64,000 nt of DNA, from NCBI RefSeq assembly GCF_000420145.1, contig NZ_ATUJ01000002.1, positions 1 through 64,000 on the forward strand. Reading direction: 5' to 3'. The notes below the pieces were generated by a model. That model did not search any database and had not been told where the DNA came from. It worked only from the letters and a program-made list of their open reading frames with translations. Source of the DNA: Paracoccus zeaxanthinifaciens ATCC 21588. GTDB lineage: Bacteria; Pseudomonadota; Alphaproteobacteria; Rhodobacterales; Rhodobacteraceae. Of the stretch, positions 1 to 8,497 are shown in pieces (the stretch's first letter is position 1; every line of letters begins with the position of its first letter). Both the position numbers and the translations under genes were made by a program.

Positions 1-500
1 CCAGAAAAGATTACTCATGATGCCCCCACCTGTTTGGGAGCGTGAATCACGCCGACAGGACGGCATCAAGAAAATTAATGGGTCCTGACCCTATGGTCAC
101 AGATGCCCAAATGCGGTGGGCAAGAGGCCATGGCATTTACCTTGCAGCGCATAGGGATCGAACACTCAGCCATGGGCTGACGCATGTAGGCAACGTCAAA
201 CATGCCTCGGCCGATCAGAAACGTGGTGCCGAAGGTCGTCCTGATTTTCGCGGTACTGCCGATAGCCCGTTTGGGCTTGAGAATTCGGGCCGCTTGCGTA
301 TTCCGCGCTGACGCTGCTGGGCCTATCCGTGTTGCAACCACCGGCGGCGGCTCAGCGCTGTGAAATCGATCGCAGGCGAATGGCTCGCCTGAACACGGCA
401 GTCTTTTCCGAGAAGGGCCATCACGACACCTTAAACTTCTGTGCGGGCGAGTCCGAACCGGTAGACCGCGCCACCGAGGACGCCTCTGGACCTATCGCTA
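1..500. other. Left-edge stretch without a recognisable gene
   Basis: Short open frames of under 100 codons exist on both strands, but none shows a recognisable motif, a convincing ribosome-binding site or the strong third-position GC bias of the intact genes further right. It directly precedes an aldehyde dehydrogenase remnant and may be decayed sequence of the same origin; that is inference. I see no RNA gene or insertion-sequence end in it. Confidence 0.4.
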
Positions 501-519
501 TTCCAGACACGATGAACGC

Positions 520-930
520 GCGGGCCCTTGGAAACGCATCGAGGACAAGATCGACGCACGCAGCGCACGGATCAACTGGATCGGCACCGGGAAGCCAGCT
601 TGCCCAAAGCGCGGCTGGACCACGGGGCCGCTGCGCATGTTCGACACCTATATCCGCGACGCCACGCTATCCGGCCGTCAGCCGCTACCTCACCCCGTCC
701 TGCGGATGATCCAACGCCCCATCGGCCCTGTCGCGGTCTTCGGTGCGACGAGTTTTCCGCTGGCACTCTCGATCGCGGGCGGGGACGCCGTCGCAGGCTG
801 CCCGCGGTGCTCAGGGGTCACGGCGCCCATCCCAGCACCGCCGCGGGGTGATCGCCGCCGCAATCGCAGCCTGCGGCATGCATCCCGGCACTTCTCGATG
901 ATCCAAAAGATTACCGGCAAGTCGGACATC
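520..930 (+). pseudogene. Decayed aldehyde dehydrogenase (alpha-ketoglutaric semialdehyde dehydrogenase type), N-terminal remnant
   Basis: Read in shifting frames, this stretch gives peptides that line up in order with the N-terminal third of ketoglutarate semialdehyde dehydrogenases: RIEDKIDARSARI near 530, FDTYIRDATLSGRQPLP from about 640, then RPIGPVAVFGATSFPLALS and AGGDAV near 710-790. After a frame change come AHPSTAAG and, after another, VIAAAIAACGMHPGTS near 850-895. The intact family would carry on for about 350 more residues with the catalytic Glu and Cys; here the similarity stops before the min operon. Several frameshifts and in-frame stops mean no functional protein can be made. 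The family oxidises 2-oxoglutarate semialdehyde in oxidative uronate and pentose catabolism, so it may be a relic of a sugar-acid pathway. The family match comes from recalled conserved motifs. Confidence 0.6.
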
Positions 931-970
931 CCCGAGGCCATTCTGCCCGCGGACCTGTAGGCCGTGGCGA

Positions 971-996
971 TCCGCGCGGGGTCGTGCCCGCGCGGA
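971..996 (-). terminator. Hairpin terminator of the min operon
   Basis: Perfect inverted repeat: 10-base arms (971-980 and 987-996) around a 6-base loop, GC-rich, ten bases past the minE stop codon on the minus strand. It has no clear run of T, so termination may be only partly Rho-independent. Confidence 0.5.
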
Positions 997-1005
997 CCTG
1001 CCATC

Positions 1006-1287
1006 TCAGTCCTTCTTGTCGCCCGCAGCGGCGGTCGGCAGCTCGATATTGATCTCGAGGCTGGACATGTTGTCGCCGCGATCCATCCGGACCTCGACAT
1101 CCTTGTCGTTGATCGGGACATGCTTGCGGATCGCCGCGACGATGTCGCGCTGCAGCATCGGCAGGTAATCGGCCTCGGCCACGCCGCTGCTGCTGCGTTC
1201 ATGGGCCAGCAGGATCTGCAGGCGGTCCTTGGCTGTCTGCGCGCTCTTGGGCGGGTGCTTCCTGCGTGCAAAACCGAAGAAGCTCAT
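1006..1287 (-). CDS. minE: Cell division topological specificity factor MinE
   Basis: MinE binds MinD at the membrane, triggers its ATPase and drives the pole-to-pole oscillation that keeps MinC away from midcell. The 93-residue length is normal for the family. The N-terminus (MSFFGFARRK) is the amphipathic membrane-targeting segment, followed by KDRLQILLAHERS near residues 21-33, the contact helix that displaces MinC from MinD. The rest is the beta-rich dimerisation and topological-specificity domain. The start codon overlaps the minD stop by four bases, showing translational coupling in a minC-minD-minE operon. Identification is firm. Confidence 0.96.
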   Translation of the reverse strand: MSFFGFARRKHPPKSAQTAKDRLQILLAHERSSSGVAEADYLPMLQRDIVAAIRKHVPINDKDVEVRMDRGDNMSSLEINIELPTAAAGDKKD

Positions 1288-2132
1288 GAGGCACGTCCGA
1301 ACAGCCGCTGCAGCAGGCCGGGCCGACGTTCACCTTCCATGCGCATCTCGACATCCTTGCCGGTCAGGCGGGCCACCGCGTCCTCGTAGGCCTGCGACGC
1401 GGCCGAGGGTCCGTCCAGCGTCACCGGGGTGCCGACATTCGAAGCCTTCAGGATCGCCTTGCTTTCGGGCACGACGCCCAGAAGCGGCACGGCCAGGATC
1501 TCCAGCACGTCCTCGACGGTCATCATCTCGCCGGTATTGACGCGATCGGGATCGTAGCGGGTGATCAGCACCTGCGCCTTGATCGCGTCGGCGCCGTCGG
1601 TCTCGGCGCGCTTGGTCTGGCTGCTGAGAAGGCCCAGCACCCGGTCGCTGTCGCGGACCGAGGACACCTCGGGGTTGGTCACGACCACGGCCTCGTCGGC
1701 GAAATGCATCGCCATCTGGGCGCCGTGCTCGATCCCTGCGGGGCTGTCGCAGATGATATAGTCGAATTCCTGCTTCAGCTCGTTCAGGACCTTCTCGACG
1801 CCGTCCTTGGTCAGCGCGTCCTTGTCCCGCGTCTGCGAGGTGGGCAGGATCGACAGCGTCTCGACCCGCTTGTCCTTGATCAGCGCCTGCTTCAGCTTGG
1901 CATCGCCCTGGATGACGTTGATGAAGTCGAAGACGACGCGACGCTCGCAGCCCATGGTCATGTCCAGGTTGCGCAGCCCGACGTCGAAGTCGATCACGAC
2001 CGTGCGGAAGCCCTGCTTGGCCAGCCCCGCCGAAATGGCCGCGGAAGATGTCGTCTTGCCGACGCCCCCCTTGCCGGAAGTCACGACGATCACCCGCCCG
2101 AGCGGCGCGGTGTCCTTGGATTCAGTCGTCAC
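1284..2132 (-). CDS. minD: Septum site-determining ATPase MinD
   Basis: Membrane-associated ParA/MinD ATPase that recruits the division inhibitor MinC and is regulated by MinE. At 282 residues it is slightly longer than E. coli MinD (270). The deviant Walker A motif KGGVGKTT lies at residues 21-28, the DSPAGIE switch II motif near residue 130, and the C-terminus ends in an amphipathic helix (GLLQRLFGRAS) that acts as the ATP-dependent membrane anchor. It overlaps both neighbours by four bases at ATGA junctions, so all three Min proteins should be made in coupled amounts. Confidence 0.97.
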   Translation of the reverse strand: MTTESKDTAPLGRVIVVTSGKGGVGKTTSSAAISAGLAKQGFRTVVIDFDVGLRNLDMTMGCERRVVFDFINVIQGDAKLKQALIKDKRVETLSILPTSQTRDKDALTKDGVEKVLNELKQEFDYIICDSPAGIEHGAQMAMHFADEAVVVTNPEVSSVRDSDRVLGLLSSQTKRAETDGADAIKAQVLITRYDPDRVNTGEMMTVEDVLEILAVPLLGVVPESKAILKASNVGTPVTLDGPSAASQAYEDAVARLTGKDVEMRMEGERRPGLLQRLFGRAS

Positions 2133-2851
2133 GCGATCACCTCCATCCGTAGTTTCTCATTCTCAAGGAATATGTGCGTGCAGCGCTGGCGGGCGGCCTC
2201 TTCCAGGTTCTCGTTGGTCTGGTAGAGGCCGGCGATCGCGACCAGTTCGGCATTGAGGCTCTGGCAGAAGATATGCGCACCCTCGTCGCCGTGGCATCCC
2301 GCCATCGCGCGGCCGCGCAGGTTGCCATAGACATGGATGTTGCCCGCCGCGACCAGTTCCGCCCCCGAGGCGACCGATCCGATCACCGTCAGGTCGCCCT
2401 GTTCGGCGACGATCATCTGGCCCGAACGTACGGGCGTGCGCACGACCTTGTTCAGCGGGGCCTGGGGCGCGGGGGTCGCCTGCGGTTGCGTGGGGGCCTG
2501 CGGGGTCGCGCGTGCGGGCCGGGGTTCGCGCGGCAGGGGCGCGTCGCGGCCTCCCTCGACCGGGATCAGGCCCATGCCCTGCAGCGCTGCGCGGTCCAGC
2601 GCGCCCGCATTCTCGACGCCGAAGACGCGGAACTCTCGGTTGCGCAGGTTCGCGACCAGATCGCCAAGCGCCGCGGGGTCCGCGAAGCCGGGTGCCTGCG
2701 CAAGGTCCAGCACCATCGGCGCGCCCGCGAAGAATTGCGGCGTGCGCAGCAACTGATCGTCCAGCTGCGCATAGAAGGCGTCATCCGCGACATCGGACAC
2801 GATGCGCAGCGACAGCGCGGTCAGAAAGCGCCCGCGCACCTGAAATGGCAT
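2129..2851 (-). CDS. minC: Septum formation inhibitor MinC
   Basis: MinC blocks FtsZ ring assembly away from midcell and is delivered by MinD. The N-terminal FtsZ-binding domain begins at MPFQVRGRFLTALSLRI. After a Pro/Ala-rich linker (about residues 117-145) comes the C-terminal beta-helix that dimerises and binds MinD, with the typical NIHVYGNLRGRAMAG stretch. I chose the ATG at 2851 (240 residues). The frame stays open to a TTG at 2902, but those 17 extra codons lack the strong GC3 bias of the gene and the family usually starts close to this beta strand. The TTG start cannot be excluded. First gene of minCDE. Confidence 0.92.
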   Translation of the reverse strand: MPFQVRGRFLTALSLRIVSDVADDAFYAQLDDQLLRTPQFFAGAPMVLDLAQAPGFADPAALGDLVANLRNREFRVFGVENAGALDRAALQGMGLIPVEGGRDAPLPREPRPARATPQAPTQPQATPAPQAPLNKVVRTPVRSGQMIVAEQGDLTVIGSVASGAELVAAGNIHVYGNLRGRAMAGCHGDEGAHIFCQSLNAELVAIAGLYQTNENLEEAARQRCTHIFLENEKLRMEVIA

Positions 2852-3055
2852 GACGGTTGCCGGCCCTTGGTCGCGCCGGGCCCGGACTGATCGATCGGAC
2901 AATTCGACACTCTGCTCCTGCTTTGCGGCAGATCACGGCAGGGGCTGCCGCGCTGCTCTTCTTGCATTCCCCCTTTTCACGAACTGACGGCGGACGGAAG
3001 GCGTCCCGCGCAAAATTGCGCAGGAACCTGCCTGCAGGGCGGCTTTCGGCGGGGG

Positions 3056-4102
3056 TCAGCCGGCGCGCTGGAACATCCCGAACAGATCGCGCGGGTCGTC
3101 GGGGTCCGCGATCATGTCCAAGGCCGTGAAGAAGGGCGTGCCTTCGATCGCCTGCGCGACATATCGCAGGGCGCTGAAATCCTCGATGGCGAAGCCCACG
3201 CTGTCGAACAGGGTGATCTGGCGGTCATCCGCGCGCCCCGGAACATCGCCCGCGATCACCTGCCACAGCTCGGTCACGGCATGGTCGGGGTCGAGCTGCT
3301 GGATCTCGCCCTCGATGCGGGTCTGGGGCGGGTATTCCACGAAGATCCGCGAGCGCAGCAGGATGTCGCGATGCAGTTCGGTCTTGCCCGGGCAGTCGCC
3401 GCCGATGGCGTTGATATGGACGCCGCTGCCGACCATGTTGTCGGTCAGGATGGTCGCATATTGCTTGTCGGCGGTGCAGGTGGTGATGATCTGGGCCCCT
3501 TCGATCGCCTCTTGCGAGGAACGGCATTCGACCACCGTCAGCCCGCTGCCGGCAAGGTTCTTGGCGCAGCGTTCCGTGGCCGCCGGGTCGATGTCGTACA
3601 GGCGCACGCTGTCGATCCCGCAGACCGCCTTGAAGGCCAGGCACTGGAATTCGGACTGCGCACCATTGCCGATCATCGCCATGGTGCGCGCGCCCTTGGG
3701 TGCCAGATGCCGGGCGGCCATCGCACTGGTGGCGGCGGTGCGCAGCGCGGTCAGCAGGGTCATCTCGCTCAGCAGCTTGGGATAGCCGCTGTTCACGTCG
3801 GCCAGCAGGCCGAAGGCGGTCACGGTCTGCAACCCCTCGGCCATGTTCTTGGGGTGGCCGTTCACGTATTTGAAGCCGTAGGTCTCGCCGTCCGAGGTCG
3901 GCATCAGCTCGATCACTCCGACATCGGAATGGCTGGCGACGCGGGGGGTCTTGTCGAACAGCGGCCAGCGGCGGAAATCGGCCTCGATCTGGTCGGCTAG
4001 ATCGGTCAGCACCTTCTCGATCCCGATATGGTGGACAAGGCGCATCATGTTCTCGACCGAGACGAAGGGAACATAGGCGAGTTTCGAGGGAAGCGGAGCC
4101 AT
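3056..4102 (-). CDS. Ornithine cyclodeaminase
   Basis: NAD-dependent enzyme of the ornithine cyclodeaminase/mu-crystallin family; it deaminates and cyclises L-ornithine to L-proline and ammonia in the cytoplasm. The 348 residues match the long form of the family. The Rossmann dinucleotide motif GNGAQSEFQ sits at about residues 145-153, and the substrate-pocket region with the conserved Lys/Arg comes before it. The start at 4102 has AGAGG upstream. It lies nine bases after the stop of the CtlX-type hydrolase, whose product should be ornithine, so the two genes form a short operon that turns citrulline or arginine into proline. Alternative family members reduce other amino acids, but the neighbour favours ornithine. 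Confidence 0.88.
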   Translation of the reverse strand: MAPLPSKLAYVPFVSVENMMRLVHHIGIEKVLTDLADQIEADFRRWPLFDKTPRVASHSDVGVIELMPTSDGETYGFKYVNGHPKNMAEGLQTVTAFGLLADVNSGYPKLLSEMTLLTALRTAATSAMAARHLAPKGARTMAMIGNGAQSEFQCLAFKAVCGIDSVRLYDIDPAATERCAKNLAGSGLTVVECRSSQEAIEGAQIITTCTADKQYATILTDNMVGSGVHINAIGGDCPGKTELHRDILLRSRIFVEYPPQTRIEGEIQQLDPDHAVTELWQVIAGDVPGRADDRQITLFDSVGFAIEDFSALRYVAQAIEGTPFFTALDMIADPDDPRDLFGMFQRAG

Positions 4103-4111
4103 GGGAACCTC

Positions 4112-5050
4112 TTATGCGGGAATGGGGGAACGGGCCGACAGATGCAGCCCGGCGATCATGCAGCGGACCGAGCCGCCCGCATGTTCGATGGTGGGAATGT
4201 CCAGCGGCAGCAGCGCGACATGGCGTTCCAGAACCGCGCGCTGCGTGGCATCCAGCGACCGCAACGCGCGCGAGGACAGCGCAAGGACCAGCCCGTCGCG
4301 GCCCTGCAATTCGATCGCGTTGCCCGCGAAATCGGCGATCTGGGCGTGGGTCAGTTCGACGATGTCGCGTTCGCCGCGGCGCAGGCGCTCGGCCACCTCG
4401 CGGCGGCGCGGGGCGTCGGGGATCGCGTCCAGCCCGATCATCGCGAAATCGGTGCCGATGCACATCAGGACATTGGTGTGATAGATCGACTTGCCCTGCG
4501 CATCGACCGCGTCGAAGACGATGGGCTCATAGTTGAAATGCGTGCAGAACCGTTCCAGCAGGATCTCGCTGGTGCGTTTCGACCGGGCGGCATAGGCCAC
4601 GCGTTCCAGATGGTCGATGACCATCGCGCCGGTGCCTTCCAGGAACAGATCGTCCTGTTCCAGACCGGAATAGTCGATGATGTCCTGCACCCGGTAGCCG
4701 TGCTTCAGCATGTCCAGCACGTCCTGCCGCCGTTCGGCGCGGCGGTTCTGCGAATACATCGGATAGACCGCGACATGCCCGCCCGAATGGGTCGAGAACC
4801 AGTTGTTGGGAAAGACCGAATCCGGGGTGTCGCTGCCTTCGTCCTCGAACAGGTGGACGCGGATGCCTGCACCCGTCAGCGCGGCCGCCGCGCGTGTCAC
4901 CTCGGCATGGGCCATGCGGGCGATGGTCGCGGGGTCGCTGCCGGCGCTGGTCTGGAAATGGTTGTCCTGCGCGGTGGCAGCATTGGGGGTGAAGTGATGC
5001 GGCCGGATCATGACGACCGAGGCCGGGGCCTGAAGCGAGGAACGGGGCAT
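4112..5050 (-). CDS. ctlX: Arginine deiminase-related amidinohydrolase (citrulline hydrolase CtlX type)
   Basis: Member of the guanidino-group-modifying (amidinotransferase/DDAH) superfamily, about 312 residues. The C-terminal catalytic cysteine lies in GGSVRCMIAGLHL near residue 298, and the acidic/His residues of the fold are seen in LEGTGAMVIDH and in YHTNVLMCIG. CtlX proteins hydrolyse citrulline to ornithine, carbon dioxide and ammonia; related enzymes act on arginine or methylarginines. The ATG at 5050 is preceded by AAAGGAGG, an almost perfect Shine-Dalgarno, which decides the start although the frame is open further upstream. It is followed directly by ornithine cyclodeaminase and divergent from an Lrp-type regulator, the usual setting of amino-acid catabolic genes. 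Confidence 0.82.
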   Translation of the reverse strand: MPRSSLQAPASVVMIRPHHFTPNAATAQDNHFQTSAGSDPATIARMAHAEVTRAAAALTGAGIRVHLFEDEGSDTPDSVFPNNWFSTHSGGHVAVYPMYSQNRRAERRQDVLDMLKHGYRVQDIIDYSGLEQDDLFLEGTGAMVIDHLERVAYAARSKRTSEILLERFCTHFNYEPIVFDAVDAQGKSIYHTNVLMCIGTDFAMIGLDAIPDAPRRREVAERLRRGERDIVELTHAQIADFAGNAIELQGRDGLVLALSSRALRSLDATQRAVLERHVALLPLDIPTIEHAGGSVRCMIAGLHLSARSPIPA

Positions 5051-5172
5051 GGATGCCTCCTTTGGGACGTTCCTGTCAGAATAGCTGCAGTGCTTGACGG
5101 ATTGCATGGCCATGGTGATAGATCTGGCAACCCAGATTGCGCATATTGCCAGCACCGGATGTAAGTTTTGCC

Positions 5173-5599
5173 ATGCATGTCTATGATGAACTGGACCGGA
5201 ACCTGATCGCGCATCCTGCGCGAGGATGGGCGCGCCCCGGTCTCCAAGCTGGCGCAGCTTCTGGGGGTGTCGCGGGCCACGGTGCAGGCGCGGATGGATC
5301 GGCTGCTGGACAGCGGCGCGGTGCTTGGCTTCACCATCCGCGCGCGCGAGGACAGCGGCCCGCAGGGCGTGCGCGCAATCATGATGATCGAGGTGTCGGG
5401 CCAGTCCACCACGCAGGTCATCCGCAGCCTGCGCGGCATCGCGGCGCTGCATCAGCTGCATTCGACCAATGGCAACTGGGACCTGGTGGCCCATCTCAGC
5501 GCCGAGAGCCTTGCCGATTTCGACCGCGTCCTGCGCGAGGTCCGCAACATCCCCGGCATCACGAACAGCGAAACCTCGATCCTGCTCAGTTCCGTCTGA
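5173..5599 (+). pseudogene. Lrp/AsnC-family regulator split by a one-base frameshift
   Basis: The frame from ATG 5173 gives the normal Lrp N-terminus (MHVYDELDRNLIA) and then runs out of register near 5210. Dropping one base there restores a continuous reading frame through the helix-turn-helix (APVSKLAQLLGVSRATVQARMDRL) into the RAM ligand-binding domain ending at 5599. A shorter protein could start at 5267, but it would lack the first part of the HTH. Reading through the break gives about 141 residues, close to the usual 150. It is divergent from the citrulline/ornithine genes and would be their natural regulator. Either a recent loss-of-function mutation or a sequencing error. Confidence 0.75.
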
Positions 5600-5601
5600 G
5601 G

Positions 5602-5628
5602 GGGTCGGGGACGGAATGCCCCCGACCC
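5602..5628. terminator. Hairpin between the Lrp remnant and the convergent dioxygenase gene
   Basis: Inverted repeat with 9-base GC-rich arms (5602-5610 and 5620-5628) and a 9-base loop, in the 36-base gap between two convergent genes. It can serve both directions. There is no strong T run. Confidence 0.6.
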
Positions 5629-5635
5629 GCGCGGA

Positions 5636-6742
5636 TCAGCGCGCCAGAACGCGGATGCGGCTGTCCCATTCCCCGCGATCGACATAGCAGCCGTGCAGGT
5701 GCCGGAACCCGGTCGAGGGGTCGAACGCCTCGCGGCCATGCATCACGCGGCGGTTGTCGAAGACGACCATCTCGCCCGCCGACAGGCGCAGGGCGATGCC
5801 ATAGGCCGGATCGCGAGTCATCCGCATGAACAGCTGATAGGCGCGATAGAAGCCCCCCATCACCGCCGGATCCAGATCGAGGATATCCGCGATATGCGCG
5901 TTGAAGCAGACCTCGGAGATCTCGCCCACATCGTCCAGCGTGATCACCGCCTTGCGCGACTGGATATCGGTATCGCGGTCGTGGAAACGGAAGGGCACCG
6001 TGACGGTCGACAGGATGCGGAACGCCTCGGGGTCGCGGTCGCGCAGGTCGCGTGCGACGGCCAGCCCGTCGCAGAAGGTGGACCCGCCGCCCTGCGCCTC
6101 GTTCGCAAGGCAGTGCAGGAACTGGTATCCGGGCGGCAGCTCCTGGTTGGTCAGGTCGGTATGCAGCGGCAGCGCGTCCGAGGTATAGGCCAGGTTGTTC
6201 GGATCGGGCTTCGACATCACCTCGAAGGTCAGGCCGAAATTCGTCTCTCGCAGGTGGCCGACGCGGCGGGCGATCACGACGCCTGCCTCGGTCGTGTCGG
6301 CCAGCCCGGTGACGATGGAGAGGCCGAAGCGCTTGGTGTCGGCCAGCCAGTCCGCCAGCCCGCGATCGGTCCCGGCGATCGCCGCCGCATCATGGCGCGG
6401 CACGCCGCCCGCGCCCAGTTCGGCCCGCCACGGATTCAGCGGAATGTCGGCGGGATCGTAGCGCGCGATGCCCGGACGGTTCGCCTTGATCCAGTCCAGA
6501 TCGAAGCGGCTGGGCGCGTCGGCATCCTGCCATGTCAGCAGCAGCTCGTTGCCCGCGATCTCGGCATGGGCGGGCGCGATGTCCAGCGGCACGGCGGTCA
6601 GGTCGAATGTCCGCTCGCCCGTCTGGGGGTGAAAGCCCGACGGATCGGTGTCGCGCAGCCAGATGAAGGGAAAGCTTCCGGTGGTGCCGTCGGCCCAACG
6701 GATGTCGAGGCCCTCGGCCCCGGTGGCAAGGGTGGCGGTCAT
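5636..6742 (-). CDS. TauD/TfdA-family dioxygenase, gamma-butyrobetaine hydroxylase-like
   Basis: Fe(II)/2-oxoglutarate oxygenase of 368 residues with the two-domain layout of gamma-butyrobetaine and trimethyllysine hydroxylases: an N-terminal DUF971-like domain (about residues 8-85, with FIWLRDTDP) and a double-stranded beta-helix catalytic domain. Iron ligands are the HxD pair in LPLHTDLTNQE (near residue 200) and the distal His in RRVMHGREAF (near 340). A later Arg would bind 2-oxoglutarate. The N-terminal domain lacks the Cys cluster that binds zinc in the human enzyme. The start is supported by GGAGA upstream. It lies 230 bases downstream of gntP on the same strand but behind a strong terminator, so it is probably a separate unit. 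Carnitine synthesis or another trimethylammonium substrate is possible; substrate unknown. Confidence 0.75.
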   Translation of the reverse strand: MTATLATGAEGLDIRWADGTTGSFPFIWLRDTDPSGFHPQTGERTFDLTAVPLDIAPAHAEIAGNELLLTWQDADAPSRFDLDWIKANRPGIARYDPADIPLNPWRAELGAGGVPRHDAAAIAGTDRGLADWLADTKRFGLSIVTGLADTTEAGVVIARRVGHLRETNFGLTFEVMSKPDPNNLAYTSDALPLHTDLTNQELPPGYQFLHCLANEAQGGGSTFCDGLAVARDLRDRDPEAFRILSTVTVPFRFHDRDTDIQSRKAVITLDDVGEISEVCFNAHIADILDLDPAVMGGFYRAYQLFMRMTRDPAYGIALRLSAGEMVVFDNRRVMHGREAFDPSTGFRHLHGCYVDRGEWDSRIRVLAR

Positions 6743-6920
6743 GTGTCTCTCCGGCGATGGAATGTCAGAATGGCGGTCAGGGCCGCGCGCCGGGGGGCGG
6801 CCACCATTCGTGGGCCTTTGCATGGGGATGGCCCGGACTTCTTCCAAGGACGATGCACATTGGCGGCAGGAAACCACGGGGGGCCCGCGCCTTGCAAGCG
6901 GATCGTGGCCGCCGGATGCG

Positions 6921-6949
6921 AAAAGGGCCGCCCCCGAAGGGACGGCCCT
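6921..6949 (-). terminator. UUCG-loop terminator of gntP
   Basis: On the minus strand an 11-base GC stem (one G-T pair) closes a TTCG tetraloop and is followed by TTTTC. It starts 24 bases past the gntP stop codon and separates gntP from the dioxygenase gene downstream. Confidence 0.85.
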
Positions 6950-6972
6950 GCAATCGCGGCGATCGCGGTGGA

Positions 6973-8370
6973 TCAGCCGAACAGCGCGTTGCAGATCAGC
7001 AGCATGACCAGCGCCGACATCCATGCCAGCGTGGTGGGCACCGACCACAGCAGCATCTGGTGCTTCGCGTTCTTCACGCCCAGCATGCGGTTGATCACCC
7101 AGAAATAGCTGTCGTTGAAATACCCGAACACCATCGAGCCGATGGCCGCGGCCTGCGCCGCGAACACCATGTTCACGTCCGGCATCGCCATCAGGATCGG
7201 GGCCGAGATCGACGCCCCCGTGATCATTGCGACGGTCCCCGACCCCTGGATCATCCGCACCAAAGACGAGATCAGGAACGGGATCAGGATCGCGGGGATC
7301 GGCAGGCCGGCCACGGCCTCGCCGATGACATCGCCCGCACCCGAGGCCCGCAGCACCGCGCCAAGCGCGCCGCCCGCACCGGTGACCAGCAGGATGATGC
7401 CCGCGCTTTCGACGCCCTGCTCCATATAGGCGATGGCGTCGGTCCGCGGCACGGTCGGGATCAGCGTGTAGACCGCGACCAGAAGGCCCAGGCCCACGGC
7501 GATGACCGGGTTCCCGATGAACGAGAACAGCTGCACCAGGAACGAGTTCGCAAGCTCGGCATCGCCCGAGGTCTTGACCACGAAGGTCGCCAGCGTGTTC
7601 AGGAAGATCAGCGCGATCGGCAGGATCAGCGGCAGGATCGACAGGAACAGCGACGGCAGCTCCTTCTGGCGCTCGGTCGCGGCTTCCTCGAACTGGCGAT
7701 AGGCCGCGCCGATATCCTCGCCCGTGTCGTCCAGGATCATCTTCTCCAGCCGCGGGCCCATGAAGCGGCCATAGAAGACCAGGACCGCCATGCCCGGCAG
7801 CGTGAAGATCACGCCCCAGAAGATCATCAGGCCGATATCGATGCCATAGATCCCCGCCACGCCAAGCGGGCCCGGGGTGGGCGGCACGGCATGGTGGGTC
7901 AGCATCAGGCCGCCCGCAAGGCTGATGCCAAGCGTCAGGATCGACTTGCCGGTCGAACGGGCCAGCGCCTTGATCAGCGGCGTCAGGATGACGAAGGCGC
8001 TGTCGCAGAAGATCGGGATCGACACGACATAGCCCGTCAGGACCATGGCCCAGTCCTCGCGCTTCTTGCCGACCCAACGGATCAGCGAATAGGCCATCTG
8101 TTCTGCCGCGCCCGAGATTTCCAGCACGCGGCCCATCATCACGCCGAAGCCGATGACAAGGCCGATGGTCGACAGCGTGCTGCCGAAGCCCGTGGTGATC
8201 GCCGAGATCACGTCGGCGGGCAGCATGCCCCCGATCAGACCTGCAAGCGACGCTGCGATGACCAGGGCCACGACCGCGTGGACCTTCGTCTTGACGACCA
8301 GGAAGATCAGCAGGGCGATGGCAACGACCAGGCCCGCGATCAACTGGAACTCCATTCCGGGTTCCGCCAT
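6973..8370 (-). CDS. GntP-family permease, probable tetronate/sugar-acid:H+ symporter
   Basis: Polytopic inner-membrane protein of 465 residues, the size of the gluconate:H+ symporter family, with about 12-14 hydrophobic segments. Conserved family stretches are visible: HHAVPPTPGPLG near the middle, SIPIFCDSAFVIL before it, and the C-terminal GSMVFGYFNDSYFWVI. The ATG at 8370 has GGAGGAATAAC upstream, which decides it over an upstream ATG. It is the last gene downstream of the denD-otn operon, after a 127-base gap. Related GntP carriers sit in tetronate clusters, so import of threonate or erythronate is the likely role. Confidence 0.88.
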   Translation of the reverse strand: MAEPGMEFQLIAGLVVAIALLIFLVVKTKVHAVVALVIAASLAGLIGGMLPADVISAITTGFGSTLSTIGLVIGFGVMMGRVLEISGAAEQMAYSLIRWVGKKREDWAMVLTGYVVSIPIFCDSAFVILTPLIKALARSTGKSILTLGISLAGGLMLTHHAVPPTPGPLGVAGIYGIDIGLMIFWGVIFTLPGMAVLVFYGRFMGPRLEKMILDDTGEDIGAAYRQFEEAATERQKELPSLFLSILPLILPIALIFLNTLATFVVKTSGDAELANSFLVQLFSFIGNPVIAVGLGLLVAVYTLIPTVPRTDAIAYMEQGVESAGIILLVTGAGGALGAVLRASGAGDVIGEAVAGLPIPAILIPFLISSLVRMIQGSGTVAMITGASISAPILMAMPDVNMVFAAQAAAIGSMVFGYFNDSYFWVINRMLGVKNAKHQMLLWSVPTTLAWMSALVMLLICNALFG

Positions 8371-8497
8371 GTTATTCCTCCATTTCATGCCCCGTTTCGG
8401 GGGCATCCCTCGATTTGTTTGCCGTTGTTTCTGCCGAAGGGCCGGCCTGCCCGTGGCGGGGGCGGCCGGTCATGCATCTTCGGGAATTCGGATGGGG

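Noticed and set aside
690-1271. A 193-codon minus-strand frame covering the left-edge pseudogene and minE
   Set aside because: Arg/Ser-rich shadow of minE in another frame; minE has the correct motifs and the coupling to minD.
2174-2890. A 238-codon plus-strand frame opposite minC
   Set aside because: Antisense shadow of a high-GC gene; minC is clearly recognised on the other strand.
2936-2950. Inverted repeat CGGCAG-GGG-CTGCCG between minC and the ornithine cyclodeaminase gene
   Set aside because: Loop of three bases, short stem and no T run; could be chance in GC-rich sequence.
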